Below, piece after piece: positions 30,201 to 40,300 of a stretch of 64,000 nucleotides of DNA. Source of the DNA: Carposina sasakii (Eukaryota > Arthropoda > Insecta > Lepidoptera > Carposinidae); contig CP053154.1 in the NCBI GenBank assembly GCA_014607495.2, forward strand, positions 62,001-126,000, written 5' to 3'. Each line of letters starts with the position of its first letter. The first letter of the stretch is position 1. The notes beneath the pieces are model-generated. The model saw only the letters and a program-made list of their open reading frames with translations. It searched no databases and had not been told where the DNA came from. Position numbers and translations under genes: made by a program.

Positions 30201-33200
30201 CCACCAAGGTATTTATGGCGGCGGTCGTCATTTTCAGCCAAGAGAAGTCCACTGCTGAACATAGATAGGCCCAACGACCTCCACTGATCGGAAGCGGCCT
30301 GCATCGGCAGATATCCGCGATCTGTGTAAAGCTGCCGTCCAGTTCGCGGGTGGCGTTCCCACGCGGCGCTAGCTGGTACGCGGTATCCACTCTAGCACCA
30401 CGGTACTCTGTACCTAATGTCACGTGGCTTCTTCGTCTATACCTCGCCATGCCTTTACCTACATACGATATACTCGGTGCTCATAGTTATTATTTCCTAG
30501 TTTCGACACATGCCGCGTGGTGCCGGCAGAGTAGAGTTCTCGTACGAGGCGATTAAGGGTTTCCGGGAGGTGGGCAGCAGCGCCTCCCGTACTGACAACA
30601 TAGTCCGAAAATCACACTGCGGTCACCAACCCGCCCGCCCAGCGCGGTGACTGGGCAAAACCCCCCCTGTGGCGGTAGCCTTGTGGCGTGCCTTGGGGGA
30701 GGCCTACGTCCAGCAGTGGAGTGCATTAGGCTCAAAAGAAGAAGAAGGTTCGGTAAACCTTCAATAATACAGTGATATTATCAGGGTAATAAATAAATGC
30801 CCCAGCACGAGCGCGGAGCACCCTTAGTCAGTAGTCTCGATGATGGTTGACGCGGGGCGTGTGCGTGCGGCAGGCGTGGTGCTACGTGGCGTGGTTCGCA
30901 CTGGTGCTGCCGGCGGTGGGCGCGGCGGCGTCGCTGCTCTTCGTGCTGAGCTCGGGCGCGCTGTGGTACACGTTCCTGCGCTGCTGGCGCGCCGACCCGG
31001 GCGTCATCGCCTCCTCGCACGCTGACAAGTTCCGGGTGAGACACCTTCTACTGCCCCATTTACATTATACCATTTTCTTGAACATGTATCGGACGCAAGA
31101 CAAAACCATAGTCCAATACAAATCCCAGAACACGATATCAAAGTTCATACAATGATTGGAATATATACCTACATGGGGAAACAATAACTAGTGGTCCATA
31201 GGATCCGGGAGTGCTTCCCTTTATCATCACATGTGTCAAAAGTAGCAGTTTAGTTAGACCATGACCATAATTTATTGCTTCATTCAATAAAATGCTATGC
31301 AACAGGCATGAAAATGAAAATGCTATCATGTAAATGAGGCTTTAGTCATAGCTAGCCAGTAACCTCTCGATAGTCAAATCAAATGTTTATTAGCTAAGTC
31401 CGTAAAGCTATCGTTACATTGTCAAGCTCATAGAATTTGTTGCTCATAGAAGTTATTTTTTGCATTTTTTGAGAAATTGATATTTTCGTAAATATTAGTC
31501 CTAGATATAAAATTTAAACAGTAAGTTAAAGGAAATTTCATTATCTACAACATGTTTATAGCTTCAATCGTTCAGGACTTTTAACTCGTTCAGGACTTTT
31601 AACACGTTCAATAATAAGCTAGAATGACCATTTTCACCTCAATGCAGTACCATAAATTATTTCTATCACTTTATATTAAATACTAGTGGACTCCCACGAC
31701 TCCGTCCGCGTGGACTACAGAAAAAAACAAAGTGTCGAAATTATCCAGGATAAAATCATTTTCCCGGGATAAAAAGTAGCCTATATGTTAAGTGGGACAT
31801 GTCACAATAAATTCCTGAAAACTGCATCAAAATCGGTTCAGCCGTTTCTGAGATTAGCGTGCACAAACGCATAGAAAAACAGACAAACCGACAGACAAAA
31901 ATTCCAAAAATCATTCTTTTGGGTACTATTGCGTTGATAAAGGTCTCCCATAACATTTTTTCTCATATATCTTCCATGTACAGACAGCGATCCGTTACAT
32001 TTTTATTATATATATGTATAGATAGATATGTAGCAGGGATGTTGCGAATATTCGCATCCGCATATGCGGAACATCCGCATCGATTTTGACATCCGCATCC
32101 GTATAAATCGATGCGGAGCTAATGCGGATGTGGATGTATGTGTAGCAGGTCGCGACAAGAAAGAAAGGGCGAGTGGCTCGTGTCAACCGCACGTGCTGAT
32201 TGACCAATAGGAAAGCAATAATTTTGTTTTGGACATCGGTGACGGTGACGGGACTCGCTATTGTTTTGTTGTGACAACTGACAAGATCTGACGCGTACGT
32301 TTGTTTGCACTTTAGTTTTAATTTATACAGATCTCCATCCGCATACGCATCCGCGGATGTTAGCCTCCTAAAATCCGCATCCGCGGATGTGGAAAAAAGT
32401 GGATCCGCAACATCCCTGGTATGTAGTATTAGTCCTGTGCCGATGCGAAACTTCATTAATACATCAGCTGCATCTCCTTCCGTGCATGTCGTGAGAGTAG
32501 ACCAAGGAACTCGAGCAACTTGTCACTGATCATGTACACGTGCCCCCGCCATGCTAAACGTGGCTGTGGCATCTCCTTTACGATTCTGCAGTTCTGGCTA
32601 CCCCAGGGAACACAGTGCCTAAGTATTTAATTAGCATACTTGTATGTAATATATGGCATCTACCGGCATTGCTAATAGGAAAGAGGTAGGTATAGAACAG
32701 AATGAAATCTTATTTTGGTCACGACTTATCTACTGATAAATAATAATAATGAAGGTTTGGTTTCGTATCTTAAGTCGTAATCTAATATGTTATCTAAATC
32801 ATAATTTATTTTGTGTTCAATGCAATTTTCAAGCATTGTGGCAGATAGAGAAATTGATAAATCTTCCTGGTATTTTCCACTACTGTGGATCAATAGGATC
32901 CATTTTATGTCTTGGCGGTTTAGCCTGTATTTAGCCTGTAGATTTTGTATTAAGACAAGGTAACTGTCTGTCCGCTCCGGCGGACGTAGATTCAGGCAAA
33001 ATTTACACTGCTGCCCGCGGAGTTAAAGCGTCAAATTACCGAGCTTTCTCGCGAATTCGCGCGTCTGTTCGCGGCATGAGACGATATTGACGCCGCCCCC
33101 CCTCCTGCTTCAGACCATCATCGAGGTGTCGGAGCAGGCGGGCGCGCAGGGGTTCGAGGCGTCGCGCTTCTGCTCGGCATGCCTCGTGCGGCGGCCGCTG

Positions 33201-33819
33201 CGCTCCAAGCACTGCGCCGTGTGCAACCGCTGCGTGGCGCGCTTCGACCACCACTGCCCGTGGGTCGGCAACTGCATCGGCGAGAAGAACCACCGCCACT
33301 TCATCGGGTTCCTGGCCAGCCTGCTGCTCATGTGCGGCTGGATGCTGTGGGGCTGCGCGGCGGCGCTGCGGGCGGGCTGCGGGGCGGCCGAGGGGGGCGC
33401 CGCCGCCGCGCTGTGGGCCTGGGCCGCGTGCAGCCCGTGGCTCGCGTGGGTGGCGCTCAACGCCGGCTTCCACATGCTGTGGGTGTGCGTGCTGACGGCG
33501 TGCCAGCTGTACCTGGTGAGTAGAGCGCGGCGGCGTAGCGCAGGCTACGAGTAGCACAGCTTCCCCGAGTCGCCGACTGTACCGCCTCTGTCCGCAGGTG
33601 GTGTGTCTCGGCATGACGACCAACGAGCAGCTGAACCGCGGGCGCTACCGGCACTTCCAGGCGCACGGCGGCCGCTCGCCCTTCTCGCGCGGCCCGCTCT
33701 GCAACGCGGCCGACTTCTTCGGGCTGCCGTGCGGGCGGCGCGGGGGGCGGGGCGGCGGCGCGGGCGGCGCGGCGGGCGGCGCCGACTGCGAGTCCGAGCG
33801 CCGCCGCCTCGTCGTGTGA
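26565..33819 (+). CDS. Hip14: Hip14: ankyrin-repeat DHHC palmitoyltransferase (ZDHHC17 type), 5 coding exons
   Basis: This enzyme attaches palmitate to cysteines of membrane-trafficking proteins at the Golgi and at synapses; fly Hip14 acts on presynaptic proteins. Exons are 26565-27248, 29873-30208, 30874-31035, 33114-33515 and 33598-33819. All have GT-AG borders and phase 0 junctions, giving about 601 residues against roughly 630 in known orthologues. Residues 1-228 open with [19 protein letters not shown] and run through the ankyrin repeats ([19 protein letters not shown]). Hydrophobic segments near 286-321, 330-375 and 455-525 fit the six-helix plan. The catalytic DHHC box is at 439-442 ([13 protein letters not shown]), with its Cys-rich zinc sites just before. 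TTNEQ after the last helix matches the family's TTxE motif. The start is the ATG at 26565 (GGAGCCATGT). Exons are extremely GC-rich, with Ala and Gly runs. Splice sites are read by eye. Confidence 0.93.
28089..28483 (-). mobile_element. Dispersed element with TACAGGATG ends, copy 2, in Hip14 intron 1
   Basis: Bounded by TACAGGATGATTTTTGG and CACAAAAAAACACCCTGTA. It is the reverse-orientation counterpart of 5035-5406. The poly(A)/poly(T) interruption near 28365-28390 is also present as A and T runs in copy 1. Confidence 0.75.
28740..28945 (-). pseudogene. LINE RT C-terminal fragment in Hip14 intron 1
   Basis: The reverse complement reads [20 protein letters not shown] then [13 protein letters not shown], a post-RT block seen in many insect LINEs. 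It is followed by an ATT/ATC triplet tail. This is a 3' remnant; the clade is not certain. Confidence 0.6.
29270..29520. repeat. Two-copy direct repeat in Hip14 intron 1
   Basis: A unit of about 115 bp occurs twice. It contains TAAAAAT/TATAAAAACGGACTAC, TGTGCC, ATTTGAGGA, ATCCC/TGCCCTCGATT and CATCATCAGAT. A short RTE-tail-like phrase (TATTGCAGTCTATTACTGGACGTAGGCC) lies just upstream at about 29160. No gene is seen here apart from the flanking exons. Confidence 0.6.
29873..30208 (+). CDS. Hip14: Hip14 coding exon 2 (last ankyrin unit, first membrane helices)
   Basis: The acceptor is GTGTCGCAG before GGCAACGCG and the donor is AAG before GTATTT. It begins [19 protein letters not shown], completing an ankyrin unit with the end of exon 1. 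It then has two hydrophobic stretches ([14 protein letters not shown] and [14 protein letters not shown]). The donor is weaker than the others (GTATTT). Confidence 0.88.
30225..30760. mobile_element. RTE-related fragments in Hip14 intron 2
   Basis: From 30225 to about 30430 the - strand resembles the RTE 3' end (AGAAGTCCACTGCTGAACATAG, GATCGGAAGCGGCCTGCATC, TCGCGGGTGGCGTTCCCACGC). From about 30546 to 30760 the + strand ends GGGGGAGGCCTACGTCCAGC followed by an AGAAGAAGAAG tail, a related but distinct retroposon end. Together they fill most of the 665-bp intron. Confidence 0.6.
30874..31035 (+). CDS. Hip14: Hip14 coding exon 3 (membrane helices 3-4)
   Basis: The acceptor is GTGCGGCAG and the donor is CGG before GTGAGA. 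54 codons with a hydrophobic core ([20 protein letters not shown]) ending [18 protein letters not shown], the conserved DPG motif that precedes the DHHC region in this family. Confidence 0.9.
31683..32022 (-). mobile_element. Non-autonomous Helitron in Hip14 intron 3
   Basis: Read on the - strand it begins TCTATACATATATATAATAAA, preceded by A, and ends GGGAGTCCACTAG, followed by T, fitting Helitron insertion between A and T with a CTAG end. A GC-rich palindromic stretch (CGCGGACGGAGTCG) precedes the end. It closely matches the 3' half of 61831-62912, including CGGTTCAGCCGTT-type and GATTAGCGTGCACAAACGC words. Confidence 0.65.
32034..32418. mobile_element. hAT-type MITE in Hip14 intron 3
   Basis: The ends CAGGGATGTTGCG and CGCAACATCCCTG are inverted repeats. 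The flanks ATATGTAG (32026-32033) and GTATGTAG (32419-32426) are 8-bp duplications with one mismatch, as hAT elements make. The interior is full of ATCCGCATCCGC repeats in both orientations. Non-coding. Confidence 0.85.
33114..33515 (+). CDS. Hip14: Hip14 coding exon 4 (catalytic DHHC domain)
   Basis: A pyrimidine-rich acceptor (CCCCCCTCCTGCTTCAG) leads to [10 protein letters not shown]. Zinc-ligand Cys/His residues follow in [16 protein letters not shown] and CNRC, then DHHC. Two more membrane helices follow, separated by an Ala/Gly-rich insert ([16 protein letters not shown]). The donor is CTG before GTGAGT. Confidence 0.93.
33598..33819 (+). CDS. Hip14: Hip14 coding exon 5 (C-terminal tail)
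   Basis: The acceptor is CTGTCCGCAG after an intron of only 82 bp. It has the TTxE motif ([17 protein letters not shown]), then [19 protein letters not shown] as in orthologues. It ends in a Gly/Arg/Ala-rich tail and [10 protein letters not shown] before TGA. Confidence 0.9.
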   Translation: MVCLGMTTNEQLNRGRYRHFQAHGGRSPFSRGPLCNAADFFGLPCGRRGGRGGGAGGAAGGADCESERRRLVV

Positions 33820-33975
33820 GCCTGCGCCGGCGGCGCGCCGGTCTAGCGCCCGCAAGCCCCGCCCCCGACCTGCCCCCGACCCGCCCACTGCACAGCGTCG
33901 TCGCACCGAGTACAAGTTATTGTTTAGGCTATGGCTATTCCTTCGGCTAAACCAATAAGATAGACGGGATGTCTA

Positions 33976-33986
33976 GATAAATAAAT
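33976..33986 (+). terminator. Hip14: Candidate polyadenylation signal of Hip14
   Basis: ATAAATAAAT contains AATAAA about 160 bp after the stop codon. A second AATAAA lies at about 34238. Which is used cannot be told from the sequence. Confidence 0.45.
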
Positions 33987-36890
33987 GATTCGAGCTCCTG
34001 TAAGGATCTGCATGTAAGCGGGGTAGCTACATGGAAGACGTCAGCGAACATAGCGAGCGAAATGTGACTATAGTTTATTCCTACATATATATGACCTAAT
34101 TCTATGCATCCGTCTGTCTTATTCTTTTAGTATGAGGTTTTAATACTTTATTTAAAACTTACATACCGCGTTAGTCGCCGGTCGCCTTCGCGATGTACCT
34201 TACCTAAGTACCTACCTACCTTAGTAAGTGTTGATGAAATAAATACAAGTGAGAACAAAATATCCACGAGACTTCCCTATCATGTCTGCTTCATGGATTT
34301 TTATTATGTGTCTAATTAAACAGAAAAAAACCACTGTTAGTATTTAATGCTGACTGGAGTAGGTACATGTACTTCCAACGGTTTTAGAATGAAGTTTATA
34401 GTTATACAATTGTGTAAAAAGAAGTCGTGGCTCGGCATAATACGTATCACTCTGTGAATGTGTCCCACAACCGCCTCACTTTGTGAGAAATGCTTAAATT
34501 CTGCTTGTTATGAATGGTTCAATGTATGTAAGATTGTGTATTTATTGATAGCATACTTGAAAAGTGCTAAAAGAAAAACATAACAATCATTACTTCCAAC
34601 CTAACATAACTTACAATAACAAATGATAGGAGTAAGTAGATCTAGGGAGAGAATGCTCAAGTAATGGATAGGCCATAAAAATTGATTGTTATGTAATTCT
34701 TTTGACCAACTTTAAGCATTAAGAACAATACTTCCTCTGTATTAGTGATATAAAACAATAGTCATATCAGTCGTTTTGATATTTGTATATTTTGTTAAGA
34801 AAGCCCCGCCTACCTCCAGTGAGGCGAAGTCGATGCGACAGGTTATTATTAAACGTTAACCGATTCTAATGGAAGTTAGACAGTAGGTATATTGAGAATT
34901 GTTCTATAAATGACGTAGCCTGAAATTTCGAACAAATAATCTACTAAATAATTTAGCTCGGTTTAATCCACATTGTAAATAAGCTAGCTTTAACACTTCT
35001 ACCCTCAAACTATTGTAAATATATACGCTTCAATTAAAAGTTATTTTCGTAAATGGTACCTGAGGTATATATTTTGATTATTATAGTGAGTCGGCCGACT
35101 GAGGACGTTGTATACCCACAGACAGAAGGAGGGTCTGTGAGGCCGCCCCCACTCGACCACTGGTCTATTTACCGACCTTCGTTTTATGGCGTAACAACGA
35201 TTATTGCTTTAAATAATTGACGTCTGTTTATGTTTTATATTTCGTAAAGCGAGTGTGATATCCCCGTCAGATGACGTTGCTTATTCGGCTAAATAACAGT
35301 ATTAGATAAGTATCTGTAACAAACTATATCACAAACTACTGTAACTGAAAAGAGGTACATACGATATATGAACACGCAGTGTGTGGAAGTTTATTTTAAA
35401 GTAAATAAGTGTAGAGTTCGTAGGTACTGTAGCTAGCTACATATTACATTGTGCAAGATGGGGGTAGTTGCGATCAGCAACATAAATAAAGTGTATAATA
35501 ATTTGTGCGGTGTCGTGTGTGTGACCTGGTGGCGTGGCTCATTGAGATTTATAATACGACTAGGCAGCTACAGTCTATAGGTACGCAGGTCGACCTTCGT
35601 CCAATACTAACGGTTACTATCCGATAGGGGGCTACGACACGATGACAAATGTCTGGCTGCCTTACATTATGTAACTAATAATGTATGAGATATAACATGC
35701 GTCATTAACTTAGAAATGATATCGGCGTTATTATTGTGTGGTGCTGCTTTAAGTTAAGTGTATTATATCGTATATATCTCTTTTTGTTTCAATAACATTT
35801 ATTCCTAATAAATATATAGATGTTATTTTCCTACATAAATAGTTTGTATTGTGATGAATTACAAACGCAGACGTACACACTACAAGCAATACAAAGACTT
35901 GGAATAATTAAATGTTTAAAGGTGCCCATTGCAAAATCAAACTCGATATTTAAGAACTTGCGTACAGTTTAAAAGTACAAAGTTTGCAATTATAATAATT
36001 ATAGTCACATTTTTTAAAATACAGAATGTGGTATTGGTCAACAATGCTCGACTCACGGGCCCATGGGCAACTGTACGATTCGCTTGTGTCCGCGCGTTTT
36101 CCGCAACACAGCGGTATTTAGTCATTTCAGTTAGTTCACCTAATAGTTTGTCTTCTATAATGACAATTTATAATTTATTATGTTGATATTTCATGTGCGG
36201 CCACGGTAAGTACATTCTAGTTCTTCGAGCCGGCTATGAACCAGTGATCTAAACGTTGCTGACAAATACAACATACTGTATTATTGTATGTAACACCAAA
36301 CTAATTAATATTATTGTAAAATAAAGTTAAACCAAATGCATTTGAAAAATTAAATATAATTACAAATATGTATTCTATTTTATCATTTTCTTTATTTCAT
36401 TTATATCATTTTACTTATTATCGTATAGTTAGTGTAACATAGGCAGGCACCTACCTAATTGGAGTTTTATCTGCATGTGCGACTTTTGTGGATTGAAAAT
36501 TGTGTTTCTTCATAGTAACTTGTAATAAGTACTTCTTTCTTTCTCTTTAGGCCCGATTTTCTCCAGATAGATAGCCTATTTTGATGCGGTCTTTCTGTAA
36601 AACTTGATTAAGACAGAGACAGCATCAACTTTATTCTTCAGATAAACAATTTGACCATTTGGAAAAATCGGCTGTTTTATTACTTTAGGGAAAATCTATT
36701 ATGAATATTTATTCAATTGCTTCAGTTCAGTCTCAAGAAGAGGTACCTTGAGTGATCCAGCATCTTGGTCGAAGAGAAATACTTTACTGTTCAATAAAGA
36801 AAATATCAGAAGTGGGATTTGACGCGTCCAAACTATTGAAACAACTGTTAAATATCTTTCATAAAGCTTTTCATTTATTAGTTAAACAAA
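33987..36890. other. Intergenic region between Hip14 and Mob2
   Basis: AT-rich, no gene seen. It may hold long 3' untranslated regions of either gene. A 12-bp palindrome AGTCGGCCGACT lies near 35092. Confidence 0.5.
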
Positions 36891-36897
36891 TATCACT

Positions 36898-36903
36898 TTT
36901 ATT
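36898..36903 (-). terminator. Mob2: Candidate polyadenylation signal of Mob2
   Basis: TTTATT on the + strand gives AATAAA on the - strand, about 120 bp past the Mob2 stop codon. A TTTATT-like word also occurs near 36874. Confidence 0.4.
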
Positions 36904-37023
36904 TACAACCAAAGCAAATCACAAATTATAATAATAATAACTAATCGTAATCACCTAAAACTACTTAACAGATCGAAATATTTACAATAGAGTTAACAAT
37001 GGCGCGTCCCCCGGGGGCGGGGG

Positions 37024-37319
37024 TCACGCGGTGGGCGCGGGCTGCGCCAAGACGGGCTCGGGCGGCGCGGGCTGGCCGGGCGGGCCCGCCAGCTGCAGCG
37101 CGCGCTCCAGGTCGCGCAGCACGTCCGTCTCCTTGGCGTCCAGCAGCTGGAAGCGGCGGTCGAGCGCCGTGAGGTGCGCGAACGTGAGGTGCAGGTGCGC
37201 GTGCAGCCGCAGCAGCGCCAGCTCGCGGAAGTGCGCCGCGTACAGGTGCGCCAGCACGTGGAACTGCAGGCGCAGCACGCGCCGCACCACCGCGCCGAAC
37301 CCCTGGGGGAACTCGTTCG
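37024..37319 (-). CDS. Mob2: Mob2 last coding exon
   Basis: The acceptor is CTCCGCCCGCAG. It completes a GCG codon, then NEFPQGFGAVVRRVLRLQFH, the HX4H zinc ligands in AHLYAAHF, and the end of the fold (LDAKETDVLRDLERAL). Stop TGA at 37026-37024. Strong GC bias at third codon positions. Confidence 0.9.
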
Positions 37320-40300
37320 CTGCGGGCGGAGAGGGGCGTTACTCACCGCATGCGACAATACGCTCAATAGACGAATCTCAATGATTCGGAAATGCTCTGC
37401 TGGCTTTGTCAATTTCTAGTTCGTATATTCTCCAATCAAAGCCAGAACCGTTCGTTTTTTTTTAAATAGTTTATCCCGAAGGAAAGGCAAGGGGAACTAA
37501 GCCCATACAGCCATTGTCTTTAGTAAATGATTTCTGAATTTATGATGGATGATAATGATGATGAATGGAAACGTCGGGAAAATCCTCAAGAACAAGTGTA
37601 AAATTAGTGAAATGAAAAATAATTGCAGAAACAACTTACATGAGCCCATGAAGAGATGGTATTCAAACTAAAGTTTTACTCGGCTTACCTGTGTATAAAA
37701 CCATGTATACGCACTAGATTCACATCACAAGCAAACAAAATATAACTTATCTACCAGAAAACATCACTTTACGGACACATGCAAGACATTTACAAATTAA
37801 TTTTGATTTTCACAAGAAACCGCCGAATTTCCAGAACCGTTGGTAGGCAAATGATAGACAAACAGAAGAGTTCAGACAAGGATTAGTGTTGCTGTGTTTT
37901 GCTGGTTGAGTTTTACTAATTTTCACTTCGGAGAAGCCAGTAGTTCGGACTCAATCTCCTTCATTTTATTAAACGTTTTTCAAAATATCGAACTATCCAG
38001 GATTCGAACCCGGAATCGAACTACACAATTGCTGAATAGCTACTCAGAAAAGCGCTTACCGTATTTAGTAGGGAATATGGTTTCGTCATTGACGGTCTTC
38101 TGCGTGTAGGTCATGACGTAGTCGACGTACTGCGGCGCCGCCACGCGCGACTTCTTGCCGCGCTCGTCGTACCAGGCGTACGAGCGGCCGCCCGGGCCCG
38201 TCATGTCCGGACAGCCGGCCGCCGTGCAGAACTCCGACACCGTGCCGTACAGCAGGTTCACGTGGTCGAAAAGCGCCAGCGCTGGAACCGACAGGCACAT
38301 CGATATAGAACTAGAAGATAATCAAAATTACTGGCAAATAATGGCAAGATAAATAGAGCAATCAAGCAAATACTGTGCGGATTTTGAAAGTGGAGTTGAA
38401 ACCTTGGGAGGTCATTGGTCGTATAGTATCGACAAACAAATACGACCAATTAATGGTTTTACATACTTAGCTTAGTTGTTTTAACGGAAACTATCATAAA
38501 ATGGTATTGACCCGTGAAGGGGTTAAGTATTGGGTGAACTTCTGCATAATGTCATTAGAGACGGTTGAGCCCGGCCGGAAGCACCTGCGGCGGGACACTT
38601 CCGGCACTTTGGAGCACAGCTGCTCTACTCTTCGTACGTACTTAATGAGAAAGTTATACACTAAATATCACAATGTAATGCCATGGTATGTAATGCCTGG
38701 TTTACACGTATTAAGTAGTCAAGTAGGTAACTAAATTTTAAATCATTTGTTGCATGTAAACAATTAATTTAGTATTAAGTTGCAAGTTAAAATTTAGTAC
38801 GCAACTAAACTAATCACTTGACACATTTGGACAGGTACAATATAGTTTAAAATTAGTTTAATGCATAAGAATGTTTCGTCCTGTTTCTTTTTATAAAAAT
38901 GTCCAAGTGGACGGAAGAAAAGAATATTTGAAAACAGTATGCTTATGGAATACGAGTATAAGAAGCACAAATGATAGAAATAAACAAGCCAAAGAACGAG
39001 CGGTTCTTGATAATACGAGTATAGTGTCTGCTATGGCGATCGTAAATTTTTGTGTGAAGGAAGTCGAATCAAAAATCAAAAGTGTTCGATCAACATCATC
39101 ATTTACAGCCCTGGGAAGTCCACTGTTGCGACATGTGCCTCGATCAACATTACAATAACAAATCTAAGCACCGAATTTACAACTTCCTTGCGTTGTTGCT
39201 CGTACATCTTGAGTGAACTAAAGAGCTTAACTACTTAAATACGTATGGACACATACTTAAAATTAAGTCGCTTAAAATTAAGTTAAAATTCAGTTGTCTA
39301 CTTAATACGTGTAAACCAGGCATTAGAACATTCAGTGTAAAACTATAGAAAGAGAGAGTTTATGTTTTTCCGGTCTAACGTAAGACGCACCAAACTTTAT
39401 CAAGGAAACTTTATCATCTTTGATGACGTTCACTTTTAAAGCTGCAACATCTATTGTTAATTACACAGATTAGGATTAGGTACCTATCTACCTTAATGTA
39501 TCTTGCGGGTTCACGTTATTCGGATTTTTGTGAAATCTAACGATGTCAGCAGCATTTACCAGTTCTATACAATTGACTCATAATTGTATTACAAAGCCTT
39601 CATGCTGAGGCGTAAAAGATTTCACTGCTTAGAACCGTAATAGTGTTAGATTCCGACAGTAGGTTGGTACAATAAACAAACGCAAGGAACCGGTCGACAA
39701 CAGGCAGACCTGGGCCGCGCCGCGCGGGGTCGACGCGGGCCCGACGCGCCCCGTCACGGCAGGAACCGGCGGCGGCGCTTTCACGGCCAGCTGAGTATTG
39801 CCAATAGTCACGTGCCCACGTCGAAGATGCCACATTTACGAACAAACCGAAATTCCGAGCGACATCTCCAATCATCTCCAGTTCCGGCGACCAAAAGTTA
39901 ATCAATCAGGCAAACCACAATACAAATTATAATCGAAAAGGTTTTCAGTTTAAATAGAAAGTTCGGTGCCATGGTTTCTTTGGATTATAGTTTAGACGGC
40001 TCCGTGTAATTTCAGGAAAATGTTAATTTTTCGTATGCAAAGACGAGTTTTAGAGATAAATTACCAGAATAATTGAAATGCGTAGCTACGACACGTTTAC
40101 TAAAAAAATACGTACATACTTAAGTACCTACAGCTAGGCTAGGTTATTACGACAATCGACAAATACAAGAATCGAACGAGAGATTACTTTTTCTTTCAAT
40201 AAAATTGCGGTTGATACAATAAATGCATTTTACAATTTGATATTGTATTTCAAACATCATAAAAACAATACTTATTGATTTCAGAAGTACAGACAACGTA

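Noticed and set aside
33110..33950. Frames overlapping Hip14 exons 4-5 on the other strand and in other frames
   Set aside because: Shadow frames in GC-rich DNA; the ankyrin-DHHC reading explains the sequence.
37680..37695. Another recursive splice site (ACACAG|GTAAG on the - strand) in the 0.7-kb Mob2 intron
   Set aside because: The pyrimidine tract is poor and the intron is short; recursive splicing is not needed there.
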